Shown here: positions 42,588-51,209 of the stretch, in pieces
Numbering within the stretch: position 1 is the stretch's first letter
How the letters are laid out: each line of letters starts with the position of its first letter
Source: CAIQPV01 sp963719855
GTDB lineage: Bacteria > Pseudomonadota > Gammaproteobacteria > Burkholderiales > Gallionellaceae
Assembly: GCA_963719855.1 (NCBI GenBank)
Contig: CAVRDK010000001.1
Coordinates: 186,001-250,000, forward strand
Length of the DNA: 64,000 bases
Direction: 5' to 3'
Made by a program: the position numbers and the translations under genes
Notes under the pieces: model-generated
What the model saw: the letters and a program-made list of their open reading frames with translations, nothing else
The model's database searches: none
What the model was told of the DNA's origin: nothing

Positions 42588-42603
42588 AGCAAGCATTGTG
42601 CCA
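42588..42603 (-). promoter_or_regulatory. nifE: Sigma-54 promoter of nifE
   Basis: The minus-strand TGGCACAATGCTTGCT is a full match for the sigma-54 consensus. It excludes the earliest possible nifE start codon. Confidence 0.88.
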
Positions 42604-42670
42604 ACCCGGATGGGTGGAATAACTGCTTGTTTGTATGTAATGTGGCTGGTTTTGTTTGCCGCATTCCATA

Positions 42671-42686
42671 TGTCGCAAACCTTACA
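42671..42686. promoter_or_regulatory. NifA binding site upstream of nifE
   Basis: TGT-CGCAAACCTT-ACA matches TGT-N10-ACA about 68 bases upstream of the nifE promoter. Its core resembles the nifV site (CGCAAACGCT). It also lies about 160 bases upstream of draT on the other strand. Confidence 0.8.
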
Positions 42687-43485
42687 AAAAGTGCAGATGA
42701 CGTAACAAACGGCACAGGCATGGTGCGCCCGGCGATTCACATGACGCTGTAGTTTCCCTCTTTTTTAAAGGGGGCGACGACCCGGTGGCGCGTCATTCTC
42801 GGTTGATCGCTTTTTCAGGTTCGTTTCTTGCTCTACCTCTTCAATATGTCAACCGAAGAACCGGACACAACCATCGCCTCGCGCGGGCACAGCACTAACC
42901 TGGTCGGATTGCCGACCGGGTTGCTAGCCAGCGCGAGTTACAACGACTTTCCGATTCCGTTGAGTATCAGCGGCACGCGTGAATCGCACCGCAGTTTGTT
43001 CGAGCACCTGAGCACGGTGACGGATGCAGTGGAAGCAGGGCGAATTTTTCAGAATTACATGGCGGTGGTGTTCGGGCTGGATCACGAGCCGGAAAAAAAC
43101 GAGCGCCGCCGCTACCGCGCCAGTTATTTGCGCCTGCTGAAAGACTGGGGTTTCGACTCCAACAGTCAGGCGGGCGCGGTGCTGAAAGGCTGGGTGGAAA
43201 GCCGCTTCGGACTGTTTCCAACCTTTCACAAAGCGCCGATCCGCCGCTTCAATTCTCCGGCATGGATACACTATATGGAAGAAAAAATGTCCAGCCGCTT
43301 CAACAACAACGCCATCAACATGCAATTCGATTTGCTCTACGAATTCTGCCAATGGATGCTAGTGCGTTTTTACGCCACGGGCAAAAAGCATTTGCAGCTA
43401 TTTCGCGGCACCAACGATTTGCGCGAGCAGCAACTGATCCAGCAACTCGACGCTCGTAGCGCCATCGTGCGCCTGAATAACCTAG

Positions 43486-44672
43486 GGCTACGCTGAACAA
43501 GCCCCGCATTTTCAAGATTCAAATTGCGAAATATGCGTGATCGTGCAAAAAGACGAGTTCAGCCCGTATTGTTTTACCCTTTCGGGCTACTCCTCGGGCT
43601 TTTCGCCCGCCATTCGCCCACTATGGGCGGACTTGTGCCATCAATCGATTTCGAGACAAGTAAATATTCGCCAATGCCAGCGCAGTAAATGCGCGGCCGG
43701 AATTCTTGGCTAAACCACGGTAGCGCACTTTCGTAAAACCCCACAGCCGTTTGACCACGGCAAAGACGTGTTCGACACGGGCTCTTATCTTTGACTTATT
43801 GCGGTTCTTGCCGCGCTTGACCTCATCGACTTCACCACCCGGCTTACGGGTGCGACAGTTGGTGAAGTCGCGGGCTTGGGGGGATTTACTGTGAATCAAA
43901 TCCTTTTGGCTGGCATAGGCGCTATCGCCATAAACACGCTGCTCTTGGCCATGCAGTAAATCAGGCAGAGGATGTTTGTCATGCACGTTGGCCGGGGTGA
44001 CGACGGCGCTGTGCGCCAGGCCGCTTTGACTATCCACGCCAATGTGCAGCTTCATGCCAAAGTACCACTGCTGTCCCTTGCGAGTCTGGTGCATCTCAGG
44101 ATCACGTTTCTTATCGGCGTTCTTGGTTGAGCTGGGTGCCGCGATAATGGTGGCATCGACAATCGTGCCGGTCTTGAGTGTCATGCCGCTGCCTTGGAGT
44201 ACGCGCCCGACTTCGGCAAACAGTTGCTCATTGAGATTGTGTTTCTCCAGAAGGCGACGAAACTTTAGCAGCGTGGTGGCGTCCGGTACGGCTTCGCATC
44301 CCAAGTCGATGCCAGCGAAATGGCGCAAGCTGGCGATGTCGTAGAGTGCTTCTTCACAGGCAAAGTCGGCCAAATTAAACCAGTGCTGAATGAAGTGGAT
44401 GCGCAACATGCGTTCGAGCCCAATCGGTGGACGGCCATTGCCTCGCTTCGGGTAGTGCGGTTCGATCACGGCACATAGATCGACCCATGGCACGATGCGA
44501 TTCATCGTGTTCAGAAATTCGTCGCGCCGTGTCGGTCTGCGGTGTTGTTCAAATCCTGTTTCGTGTTTCGCTGCCATCGCCAGAGTATTTTGTTTCATTG
44601 CCATCTACCATGTTTGTCTACTACGGCTATAACGCACGACCTATGGAATCGGTGGACTTAATCAGCGTAGCC
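43486..44672 (-). mobile_element. IS5-family insertion sequence, copy 2, inside draT
   Basis: The 1187-base element is flanked by the duplication CTAG (43482-43485 and 44673-44676). Ends and transposase match copy 1 at 26659-27845, but the orientation is opposite. The terminal inverted repeats begin GGCTACGCTGA. Confidence 0.94.
43621..44604 (-). CDS. IS5-family transposase, copy 2
   Basis: This 327-residue transposase is identical in protein sequence to copy 1 at 26727-27710. The DDE segments (GTIVDATIIAAPSST, VYGDSAYAS, RARVEHVFAVVKRL) are intact. Identity of the two copies points to recent spread. Confidence 0.93.
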   Translation of the reverse strand: MAMKQNTLAMAAKHETGFEQHRRPTRRDEFLNTMNRIVPWVDLCAVIEPHYPKRGNGRPPIGLERMLRIHFIQHWFNLADFACEEALYDIASLRHFAGIDLGCEAVPDATTLLKFRRLLEKHNLNEQLFAEVGRVLQGSGMTLKTGTIVDATIIAAPSSTKNADKKRDPEMHQTRKGQQWYFGMKLHIGVDSQSGLAHSAVVTPANVHDKHPLPDLLHGQEQRVYGDSAYASQKDLIHSKSPQARDFTNCRTRKPGGEVDEVKRGKNRNKSKIRARVEHVFAVVKRLWGFTKVRYRGLAKNSGRAFTALALANIYLSRNRLMAQVRP

Positions 44673-44866
44673 CTAGTTTCTTTCACCTCGCAGCGCGGCA
44701 TCGCCGACGAATTCGGCGACACCATCATCGAGGCTGAAGTGCCGGTCGCGAAGATACTGTTCTTCAACGACTTGTTATTGGGTCACCCATTACGGTGTGA
44801 GGCGGAGTGTCTGGTGATAGGCGGCGATTATCGCGTGAAGATGTCTTACTGGTAAATTACTGGTAA

Positions 44867-45754
44867 ATGACGATGAATAAGCAACGTTTATACGACCGCG
44901 CCCTCGGCGCTTACATCGGCCTTGCCGTGGGCGACGCGCTTGGTGCAACGGTGGAGTTCATGTTGCCGCGCGAAATCGTATATAAATACGGCACGCACCG
45001 CGACATCATCGGTGGCGGCTGGCTGAAACTTAAAGCAGGGAGGGTGACCGACGATACCGAAATGTCCCTCGCGCTAGGTCGCGCATTGCTTGCATCCAAC
45101 GGCTGGAACGCAAACACCGTCGCCGATTCCTTTGTCGCCTGGCTGAAGTCGCGGCCCATAGACATCGGCAACACCTGCCGCCGTGGCATTCAGCGCTACA
45201 TGCTGAATGGTAGCCTGAGCGGACCCATGAGCGAAGGTGACGCCGGAAATGGCGCGGCTATGCGCAACCTGCCGGTGGTGCTGGCGACACTGAACGATGA
45301 CGAGGCGTTTCGACAGCAAACGCTGGAGGAAACTCATTTTACCCACAATCATCCGCTTTCTGATGCCGCCACGCTGGCGCTGGGCGAAATGACGCGGACC
45401 TTGCTGAAAGGCGGCGGCGTGAAGGAATGCCGCGAAGTCGGCAAAGCCCTGCTGATCGAATATCCGAAATTCCAGTTCCATCCTTATCCTGGGCGCGCCT
45501 CCGGCTACATCGTAGACACCATGCAGACTGTGCTGCACCATTTTTTCATCACCGACTCATTCGAGACTCTGGTTGTGGACACAGTGAATCGCGGCGAAGA
45601 CGCCGACACTACCGGTGCCATTGCAGGTATGTTGGGCGGTGCACTGTACGGTGCGAATGCAATCCCCAAGCGCTGGGTGAACAAGCTGGAGTCGCATGTG
45701 GTTCGCGAGATACATCAGCAAGTCAGCGGGTTGCTTCGCTTGGCTGAAAGATGA
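44867..45754 (+). CDS. draG: ADP-ribosyl-dinitrogenase reductase hydrolase DraG
   Basis: DraG (295 residues) has the metal-binding segments GLAVGDALGATVEFM, VTDDTEMSLALGRAL and the C-terminal NRGEDADTTGAIAGMLGGAL typical of ADP-ribosylglycohydrolases. It removes ADP-ribose from the arginine of NifH. It starts 11 bases after draT. With draT split, the enzyme may have no nitrogenase substrate. The gene itself is intact. Confidence 0.93.
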   Translation: MTMNKQRLYDRALGAYIGLAVGDALGATVEFMLPREIVYKYGTHRDIIGGGWLKLKAGRVTDDTEMSLALGRALLASNGWNANTVADSFVAWLKSRPIDIGNTCRRGIQRYMLNGSLSGPMSEGDAGNGAAMRNLPVVLATLNDDEAFRQQTLEETHFTHNHPLSDAATLALGEMTRTLLKGGGVKECREVGKALLIEYPKFQFHPYPGRASGYIVDTMQTVLHHFFITDSFETLVVDTVNRGEDADTTGAIAGMLGGALYGANAIPKRWVNKLESHVVREIHQQVSGLLRLAER

Positions 45755-45760
45755 ACTAAA

Positions 45761-46183
45761 TTAGTTGGCAGGTGCAGGACAGGGCATATGTGAGGCGAAT
45801 CGCGGGCATGTTTCCAAATCGCTGCCGCTCGGCGTCAATCCCAGCCAACCATGAATGAAATTTTGGTCGAAGCCGATCTCTTTGCGTCCTTTAGCATCAA
45901 TCAGCGGGCGGCGGATCAGTAGTGGATCGTTGAGCATGAGTTGTAGCGCGACTGCGGCATCAAGTTGTTCCGGCACGATTTCGCCGGATTTCACGCGCGG
46001 TGCGGCACGGTTGAACCATTCCGCGACGGGACGCTCACCAAAAAAGGTAAGCAGACATTCTTGAGTCCAACGTTCGGTGAGCAGGTTGCGGGCGATGACC
46101 TCATGCCCTGCGGCGGCAAGCAGCGCCTTTTGTTTGGTGTTGTTGACGCAACCGGGTTTTTCGTAGAAGAAGATCAGTGCCAT
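45761..46183 (-). CDS. nifO: Nitrogenase-associated ArsC-like protein (NifO)
   Basis: This 140-residue protein resembles the ArsC/Spx thioredoxin-fold group (IFFYEKPGCVNNTKQKALLA, then LLIRRPLIDAKGRKEIGFD). In nif clusters this protein is called NifO or nitrogenase-associated protein. Only the first Cys of the usual redox pair is kept (GCVNNT). It is the last gene of the nifH-led operon and converges on draG with six bases between. Confidence 0.85.
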   Translation of the reverse strand: MALIFFYEKPGCVNNTKQKALLAAAGHEVIARNLLTERWTQECLLTFFGERPVAEWFNRAAPRVKSGEIVPEQLDAAVALQLMLNDPLLIRRPLIDAKGRKEIGFDQNFIHGWLGLTPSGSDLETCPRFASHMPCPAPAN

Positions 46184-46198
46184 CTCACATGAAACAAA

Positions 46199-46546
46199 TT
46201 AAAACTTCACCAGAATATCTTCATTCCTCACGATGAACTGGCAGGCCAAACGCCAAGGCGGAGGAACGTCGCCATTTTCGGCGGCTTCGATCTGTTTCAT
46301 GGTGATCTTGCCGGCAAGTTTCAGCACTGTCTTTTCTTTCTCGGTCAGGCTCACACCGAGGGGCTGCTTGCCTCCCAGCACGCTGACCTGAATTATGCAG
46401 GAACCGCATTCGCCGTTCTCGCATTCAAAATCCATCGGTATCTGGTGTTCCTTGGCGACGCTGAGCAGGGTATGAGTGTCGCCTGCGGTAGCGTACACGG
46501 TTATATCTTTTTTCAGCTTGGGTGAACTGAAGGTAATGTTGGCCAT
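46199..46546 (-). CDS. 2Fe-2S ferredoxin in the nifHDK operon
   Basis: This 115-residue plant-type ferredoxin has FECENGECGSCIIQV as the first three ligands and PPPWRLACQFIV as the fourth. It lies between nifK and nifO. It resembles ferredoxins proposed to protect or donate electrons to nitrogenase (FeSII/Shethna or FdxD type); which of these it is cannot be decided here. Confidence 0.85.
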   Translation of the reverse strand: MANITFSSPKLKKDITVYATAGDTHTLLSVAKEHQIPMDFECENGECGSCIIQVSVLGGKQPLGVSLTEKEKTVLKLAGKITMKQIEAAENGDVPPPWRLACQFIVRNEDILVKF

Positions 46547-46618
46547 GATGTTCCTTTTTTATTGGATAACGGGAGAAGCGTTCCGGTTTTACCCATCCTC
46601 CCTTATCCCTTTTAGATG

Positions 46619-48163
46619 TCAGCGCACGATGTCGTAGCTGATGTCGGTCTTGCCCGTGATAATCGTGCTTTGATCGAGGCGCTCGAATATCTCGTCCAGG
46701 ATCATCACCAGAACGCGCAATCCACCTTCGTAGCCCCAGATCGGGAAGCGATGGTAGTGGTGACGGTCGAAGATCGGGAAGCCGAGGCGGATCAACGGCA
46801 CGTTGCAATCGCGCTCCAGATACTTGCCATGCGTGTTGCCAATCAGGTAATCAACCGGTTCGGTGTACAGCAGCGAGCGCAGGTGCCACATGTCCTTCTT
46901 CGGATATACCTTGCAGTTCTTGCCGAATGGGCTGGCATCGAACAGCGCTTGCACCTTGGCGGCCCACTTGTCATCACCGTTGGTGGAAAGCACGGTGGTC
47001 GGTTCAGCACCTAATTCCAACAGGAACTGGGTCAGGCCCAACATCAGGTCGGGATCGCCATAGAGCGCAAATTTCTTGCCGTGCAAGATGGCTTGCGAGT
47101 CGGCGATGGCGTCTACCAAACGACCGCGTTCCTTGGTTAGTGCATCGGGAATCGGCTTGCCGGTAAGGCGTGACACTTCCATCAGGAATTTGTCAGTGCC
47201 GGTTACGCCCATTGGTTGGTTCAGTGCCACGGTTTCCTGTCCCTTGCTGGCGATGTACTTGAGCGTTTTCTCGGTGCAGAACTCCTGGAAGGAGATCGTG
47301 GCGGAGGCGTTGTACGCGCCCTTAACTTCTTCCTTGGTGGTGCCGCCGTCGTACATGCGATATTCGCCATCGGTTGGGGTGTCCCAGATGTCGGAGGTGT
47401 CGCCGAGGATGGTGTAATCCGCGCCCATCAGCCCGAGCAGGCGCTTGATCTCGCGCAGGTTGCCAGTGGTATAGCCATCGAAGCCGCCGATGAAGTTGAT
47501 CTTGCCTACAACCGGCGTGCGCTCTCCTTCCTTGCTCCAGAAGTGTTCGACGATTCCTTTTATCGCGTTGTCGTAACCGGTGACGTGGCTGCCGACGAAA
47601 GCAGGAGTATGGGCAAACGGCACATCGAATTCATGCGGTAAACTGCCCTTGGTCTTGGCGGTTTTTATGAAGCTGTCGAGATCGTCACCGATCACCTCGG
47701 CCATGCAAGTGGTGGAAACGGCGATCATCTCCGGCTTGTACATGTTATAGGCGTTGGCTAGACCATCAACCATATTATTAAGGCCGCCGAACACTGCTGC
47801 GTCTTCCGTCATCGAAGAAGAGACGCAGGAGGTCGGTTCCTTGAAATGGCGCGAGAAGTGCGAACGGTAGTAGGCGACGCAGCCTTGCGAACCATGCACG
47901 AAGGGCAGGGTCTTGTGAAAGCCGACGGCGGCGAATACCGCGCCCAGCGGTTGGCAGGACTTGGCCGGATTGATGGTCAGGGCGGTGCGCGCAAAGTTCT
48001 TGTCCTGATACTCCTTGGTCTTGGTCCACTCTCGGATTTCGATGATCTTTTCTTCCGGGTGCTTGTACTCGAAGTTCTTTTGTTTGTTCTCGAACATCGC
48101 GGTGTATTCCGGCTGCCGGAACAGTAATTCGTGGTCGATTAGTTTTTCAGCATTTTGTGACAT
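46619..48163 (-). CDS. nifK: Nitrogenase MoFe protein beta chain NifK
   Basis: NifK (514 residues) shows the P-cluster cysteine segments SCQPLGAVFAAVGF, HGSQGCVAYYRSHFSRHFKE and STTCMAEVIGDDLDSF. The ATG has AAAGGAGA upstream. It forms the MoFe protein with NifD. Length is normal for the shorter proteobacterial type. Identity as Mo-nitrogenase is supported by the absence of anf/vnf G genes. Confidence 0.95.
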   Translation of the reverse strand: MSQNAEKLIDHELLFRQPEYTAMFENKQKNFEYKHPEEKIIEIREWTKTKEYQDKNFARTALTINPAKSCQPLGAVFAAVGFHKTLPFVHGSQGCVAYYRSHFSRHFKEPTSCVSSSMTEDAAVFGGLNNMVDGLANAYNMYKPEMIAVSTTCMAEVIGDDLDSFIKTAKTKGSLPHEFDVPFAHTPAFVGSHVTGYDNAIKGIVEHFWSKEGERTPVVGKINFIGGFDGYTTGNLREIKRLLGLMGADYTILGDTSDIWDTPTDGEYRMYDGGTTKEEVKGAYNASATISFQEFCTEKTLKYIASKGQETVALNQPMGVTGTDKFLMEVSRLTGKPIPDALTKERGRLVDAIADSQAILHGKKFALYGDPDLMLGLTQFLLELGAEPTTVLSTNGDDKWAAKVQALFDASPFGKNCKVYPKKDMWHLRSLLYTEPVDYLIGNTHGKYLERDCNVPLIRLGFPIFDRHHYHRFPIWGYEGGLRVLVMILDEIFERLDQSTIITGKTDISYDIVR

Positions 48164-48194
48164 GGCAGTTCTCCTTTTCGTAAGTTGGATTAGG

Positions 48195-48295
48195 CGGGCT
48201 TTTACGCCTTAACCCAACATTCGCATTCGTGCATGGTTGTTGGGTTAAGTCCGTCGGTGGTAAGCCTGTCGAACCAACCCAACCTACATTTATTT
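48195..48295. repeat. Inverted-repeat region between nifD and nifK
   Basis: GGATTAGGCGGGCTTTTACG at the left and the GTTGGGTTAAG / CTTAACCCAAC type pairs on both sides form a series of stems. It resembles the TAGGTCGGG-type dispersed repeats in the window. It sits between two cotranscribed nitrogenase genes. Confidence 0.5.
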
Positions 48296-49741
48296 CCAGG
48301 GCGCTTTGGTCAGACCCCAAACCGGGCTGTTGATCGCCATGTCCATATCGCGGGCGAAGATGGCGAAGCCGTCGTAGCCGTGGTAGGGGCCGGAGTAATC
48401 CCAGCTGTGCATCTGGCGGAATGGCACGCCCATTTTCTGGAATACGTACTTTTCCTTGATGCCGGAGCCGACCAGGTCAGGCTTGATCTTGTCCACGAAC
48501 TTCTCGAATTCGTAGCCGGTCACGTCGTCGTACACCAGCGTGGAATCCTTGATGTAATCGGTGGTGCGCTGGTAGTCGTCGTTGTGGCCGAACTCATAGC
48601 CGGTGCCGACAACTTCCATGCCGAGGTCTTCGTACGCGCCGATCACATGGCGCGGACGCAAGCCGCCGACGTACAGCATGACCTTCTTGCTTTCGAGGCG
48701 CGGCTTGAAGCGGGCGATAATTTCATCCACCAGCGGGCGATATTTGGCGATCACACGCTCGGCGCCATCCTTGATTTTATCGTCGAAGTGACTGGCGATT
48801 TCGCGCAAGCTGGCTTCGATCTTGGACGGGCCGAAGAAGTTGTACTCGACCCAAGGCGTGCCGTATTTTTCTTCCATGTGGCGCGAGATGTAGTTCATCG
48901 AACGGTAGCAGTGCAGCACGTTCAGCTTGGCTCTGGGCGTGTTCTCGATTTCCGCGATGGTGCCGTCGCCGGACCACTGGGCGATTACGCGCAGGCCCAT
49001 TTCTTCCAGTAGAATGCGCGAAGACCATGCATCGCCGCCGATGTTGTAGTCGCCAATGATAGCCACATCGTAAGGCGTGGACTCGAATGCATTCTTGTTC
49101 GGGTCGGTCTTGTCGAACACCCAGTCACGGATCATGTCGTTGGCAATGTGGTGACCCAACGATTGAGATACGCCACGGAAACCTTCGCAGCGCACCGGCA
49201 CGATGGTCTTGCCGTTCATCTCCTTGGCTTTCTTCTTCGACACCGCTTCAATGTCGTCGCCGATCAGGCCGATGGGGCATTCAGACTGGATCGAGATGCC
49301 CTTGTTCAGAGGGAACAGTATTTCGACTTCATCAATTAGTTTTTCCAGCTTCTTGTCGCCGCCGAACACGATGTCTTTTTCCTGAAAGTCGGAAGTGAAC
49401 TGCATCGTGCCAAAGCTATCGATGCCGGTAGTGCCGATATAGTAGTTGCGGCGCGTGGCCCAGGAATACTGGCCGCAGCCGACCGGGCCGTGGGAGATGT
49501 GAACCATGTCCTTGATCGGCCCCCACACCACGCCCTTGGAACCGGCATAGGCACAACCGCGCACGGTCATCACGCCGGGCAAGGATTTGATATTTGACTT
49601 CACGCCGCAATCGGATTTGCCTTCCTCGTGCACGCTCAAATGCTTGGCACGTTTCTTGGCGGTCTTTTCGGGGTAGACGCTGAGGACTTCCTCGATCAAT
49701 TCCTTATTACGTGTTTTTGTTTCTTCAGCAGTAAGGCTCAT
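48290..49741 (-). CDS. nifD: Nitrogenase MoFe protein alpha chain NifD
   Basis: NifD (483 residues) has the P-cluster cysteines in VRGCAYAGSKGVVWG, GPVGCGQYSWATRR and QSECPIGLIGDDIEAV. The FeMo-co ligands are Cys in LNVLHCYRSMNYISRHME and His in MHSWDYSGPYHGYDGFAI. The ATG has AGGAGGG upstream. It is the catalytic subunit of Mo-nitrogenase. A REP-like stem separates it from nifH. Confidence 0.95.
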   Translation of the reverse strand: MSLTAEETKTRNKELIEEVLSVYPEKTAKKRAKHLSVHEEGKSDCGVKSNIKSLPGVMTVRGCAYAGSKGVVWGPIKDMVHISHGPVGCGQYSWATRRNYYIGTTGIDSFGTMQFTSDFQEKDIVFGGDKKLEKLIDEVEILFPLNKGISIQSECPIGLIGDDIEAVSKKKAKEMNGKTIVPVRCEGFRGVSQSLGHHIANDMIRDWVFDKTDPNKNAFESTPYDVAIIGDYNIGGDAWSSRILLEEMGLRVIAQWSGDGTIAEIENTPRAKLNVLHCYRSMNYISRHMEEKYGTPWVEYNFFGPSKIEASLREIASHFDDKIKDGAERVIAKYRPLVDEIIARFKPRLESKKVMLYVGGLRPRHVIGAYEDLGMEVVGTGYEFGHNDDYQRTTDYIKDSTLVYDDVTGYEFEKFVDKIKPDLVGSGIKEKYVFQKMGVPFRQMHSWDYSGPYHGYDGFAIFARDMDMAINSPVWGLTKAPWK

Positions 49742-49842
49742 GTTGCCCTCCTAATGTTAAGTAAAAAATCCCCAAAACAGCTCAGCAAAGGACTCGCAGT
49801 CCGTATTGCTTCTTCAAATTCACAAGCCCTTTGCGGAGCTGC

Positions 49843-49899
49843 CTGTAAGAGCGTGCCATGTACGCGAATATATGCGCAGATATGGTCTGCTCCTGACAG
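49843..49899. repeat. REP-like hairpin between nifH and nifD
   Basis: CTGTAAGAGCGTGCCATGTA and its partner GGTCTGCTCCTGACAG form an imperfect stem-loop. It is a degenerate relative of the perfect hairpin at 29221-29279. In the transcript it lies right after nifH and could protect the nifH message or cut readthrough into nifDK. Confidence 0.7.
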
Positions 49900-49912
49900 G
49901 TCAGTTACCGGA

Positions 49913-50788
49913 TCAAGCCGCGTTAGCCGCCTTGCCGATGATGGTTTCATCTTCCTTCTTCATGATGCCGAATTCCATCAGCAGTTCTTCCAGTTCTTCC
50001 ATAGTGATCGGGGTCGGGATGGTGCCCTGACCGGCATTCTCATGAATCTTTCTGGCCAGTTGGCGGTACTCTTCGGCCTGTTTGTGTTCTGGTGCATATT
50101 CGAGTACGGTCATACGGCGCAACTCGGCGTGCTGAACGACGTTGTCGCGCGGCACAAAGTGAATCAGCTTGGTGTTCAGCTTCTTCGCCAGCGCATCGGC
50201 CAGTTCATATTCCTTGTCAGTCTGACGCTCATTACACACTAGGCCGCCAAGACGCACGCCACCGGAATTGGCATACTTCAAAATGCCCTTGGCGATATTG
50301 TTGGCCGCGTACATGGCCATCATTTCGCCGGACATTACGATGTAAATTTCTTGCGCCTTGTTTTCACGGATCGGCATCGCGAAACCGCCACATACCACGT
50401 CGCCCAGTACGTCGTAGGAAACATAGTCTGCGCCGTCGTAGGCACCATTCTCTTCGAGGAAGTTGATGGCGGTGATGACGCCACGACCGGCACAACCAAC
50501 ACCAGGCTCAGGGCCACCAGCTTCCACGCAACGGATGTCGCGGTAACCGACTTTCATCACGTCTTCCAATTCGAGGTCTTCTACGCTACCTGCTTCTGCG
50601 GCCAGCGACAGCACGGTGTCCTGCGCCTTGGCATGCAGAATAAGACGGGTCGAGTCGGCCTTCGGATCGCAACCGACGATCAGAATCTTGTGGCCCATTT
50701 CGGCCAAGGCGGCCAAAGTGTTTTGCGAAGTGGTGGATTTGCCGATCCCACCTTTGCCGTAGAAGGCAATTTGGCGAAGTTTGCTCAT
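49913..50788 (-). CDS. nifH: Nitrogenase iron protein NifH
   Basis: NifH (291 residues) begins MSKLRQIAFYGKGGIGKSTT with the P-loop. It has the 4Fe-4S cysteines in GVGCAGRGVI and GDVVCGGFAMP. The Arg in GCAGRGVI is the DraT ADP-ribosylation site and is present. The start at 50788 has AAGGAG eight bases upstream; the frame extension to 50902 would run into the promoter. It leads the nifHDK-fdx-nifO operon. Confidence 0.96.
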   Translation of the reverse strand: MSKLRQIAFYGKGGIGKSTTSQNTLAALAEMGHKILIVGCDPKADSTRLILHAKAQDTVLSLAAEAGSVEDLELEDVMKVGYRDIRCVEAGGPEPGVGCAGRGVITAINFLEENGAYDGADYVSYDVLGDVVCGGFAMPIRENKAQEIYIVMSGEMMAMYAANNIAKGILKYANSGGVRLGGLVCNERQTDKEYELADALAKKLNTKLIHFVPRDNVVQHAELRRMTVLEYAPEHKQAEEYRQLARKIHENAGQGTIPTPITMEELEELLMEFGIMKKEDETIIGKAANAA

Positions 50789-50885
50789 TACAGTCTCCTT
50801 AAAAATTACAACTATAAAAAATGATTCGTGTAGTGACATCGTTTGCAACCAGACTGCTATAACCACTGTCCCGCGCATTTCTACC

Positions 50886-50901
50886 AGCAAGGGACGTGCC
50901 A
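50886..50901 (-). promoter_or_regulatory. nifH: Sigma-54 promoter of nifH
   Basis: The minus-strand TGGCACGTCCCTTGCT is a near-perfect sigma-54 promoter. It gives a leader of about 87 bases before nifH. Confidence 0.9.
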
Positions 50902-50971
50902 ATGCCTGCGTGAGTTCATATTTATCTGTTTTTACGTGAATTTACTGAAGATGAGCCATGCTGCTGGCGCT

Positions 50972-51004
50972 TGTAGGGATGCTTACAATGTGCAACAAAC
51001 TACA
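50972..51004. promoter_or_regulatory. Two tandem NifA binding sites upstream of nifH
   Basis: TGT-AGGGATGCTT-ACA (50972-50987) and TGT-GCAACAAACT-ACA (50989-51004) lie back to back, about 71 bases upstream of the nifH promoter. Two sites suggest stronger activation than at the single-site promoters of nifB, nifE and nifV. Confidence 0.85.
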
Positions 51005-51209
51005 ACTATGGAAGGATTTAAAGATATTTACTTTAGAGTTCGTTCTTGAAGATCCGCTTCACGCACACAGCCGCATATCAAGACGCCAAATTCCCTGCCG
51101 CAAAGCTGACACCCACGAAGGGCAAAAATGGGTCGATAGCACCAATTCGTCAAGTGCCGGTTTCAGGCAGTTAAAATAATTGATTCTGACGTAAGGTAGA
51201 ATAGCACCC

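Larger units (their letters stand above)
42846..44855 (+). pseudogene. draT: DraT (dinitrogenase reductase ADP-ribosyltransferase), split by IS5
   Basis: The left part (42846-43485) encodes LVGLPTGLLASASYNDFPIP and the NAD-site-like LQLFRGTNDLREQQ. It is interrupted after the codons for LNNL. The right part (44677-44855) resumes in frame as VSFTSQRGIADEFGDTIIEA, EVPVAKILFFNDLL and ends KMSYW. Removing the IS and one CTAG copy restores a 272-residue frame. The right part holds the Glu-x-Glu of the ADP-ribosyltransferase site (IIEAEVP), so the left fragment cannot be active. DraT inactivates NifH by ADP-ribosylation when ammonium appears or energy falls. Confidence 0.93.

Noticed and set aside
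44427..44672. A plus-strand frame joining the IS5 end to the draT 3-prime part
   Set aside because: The first part is antisense to the transposase; only the codons after 44676 belong to draT.
48233..49012. A 259-codon plus-strand frame over nifD
   Set aside because: It is antisense to nifD, whose cofactor and P-cluster residues are intact.
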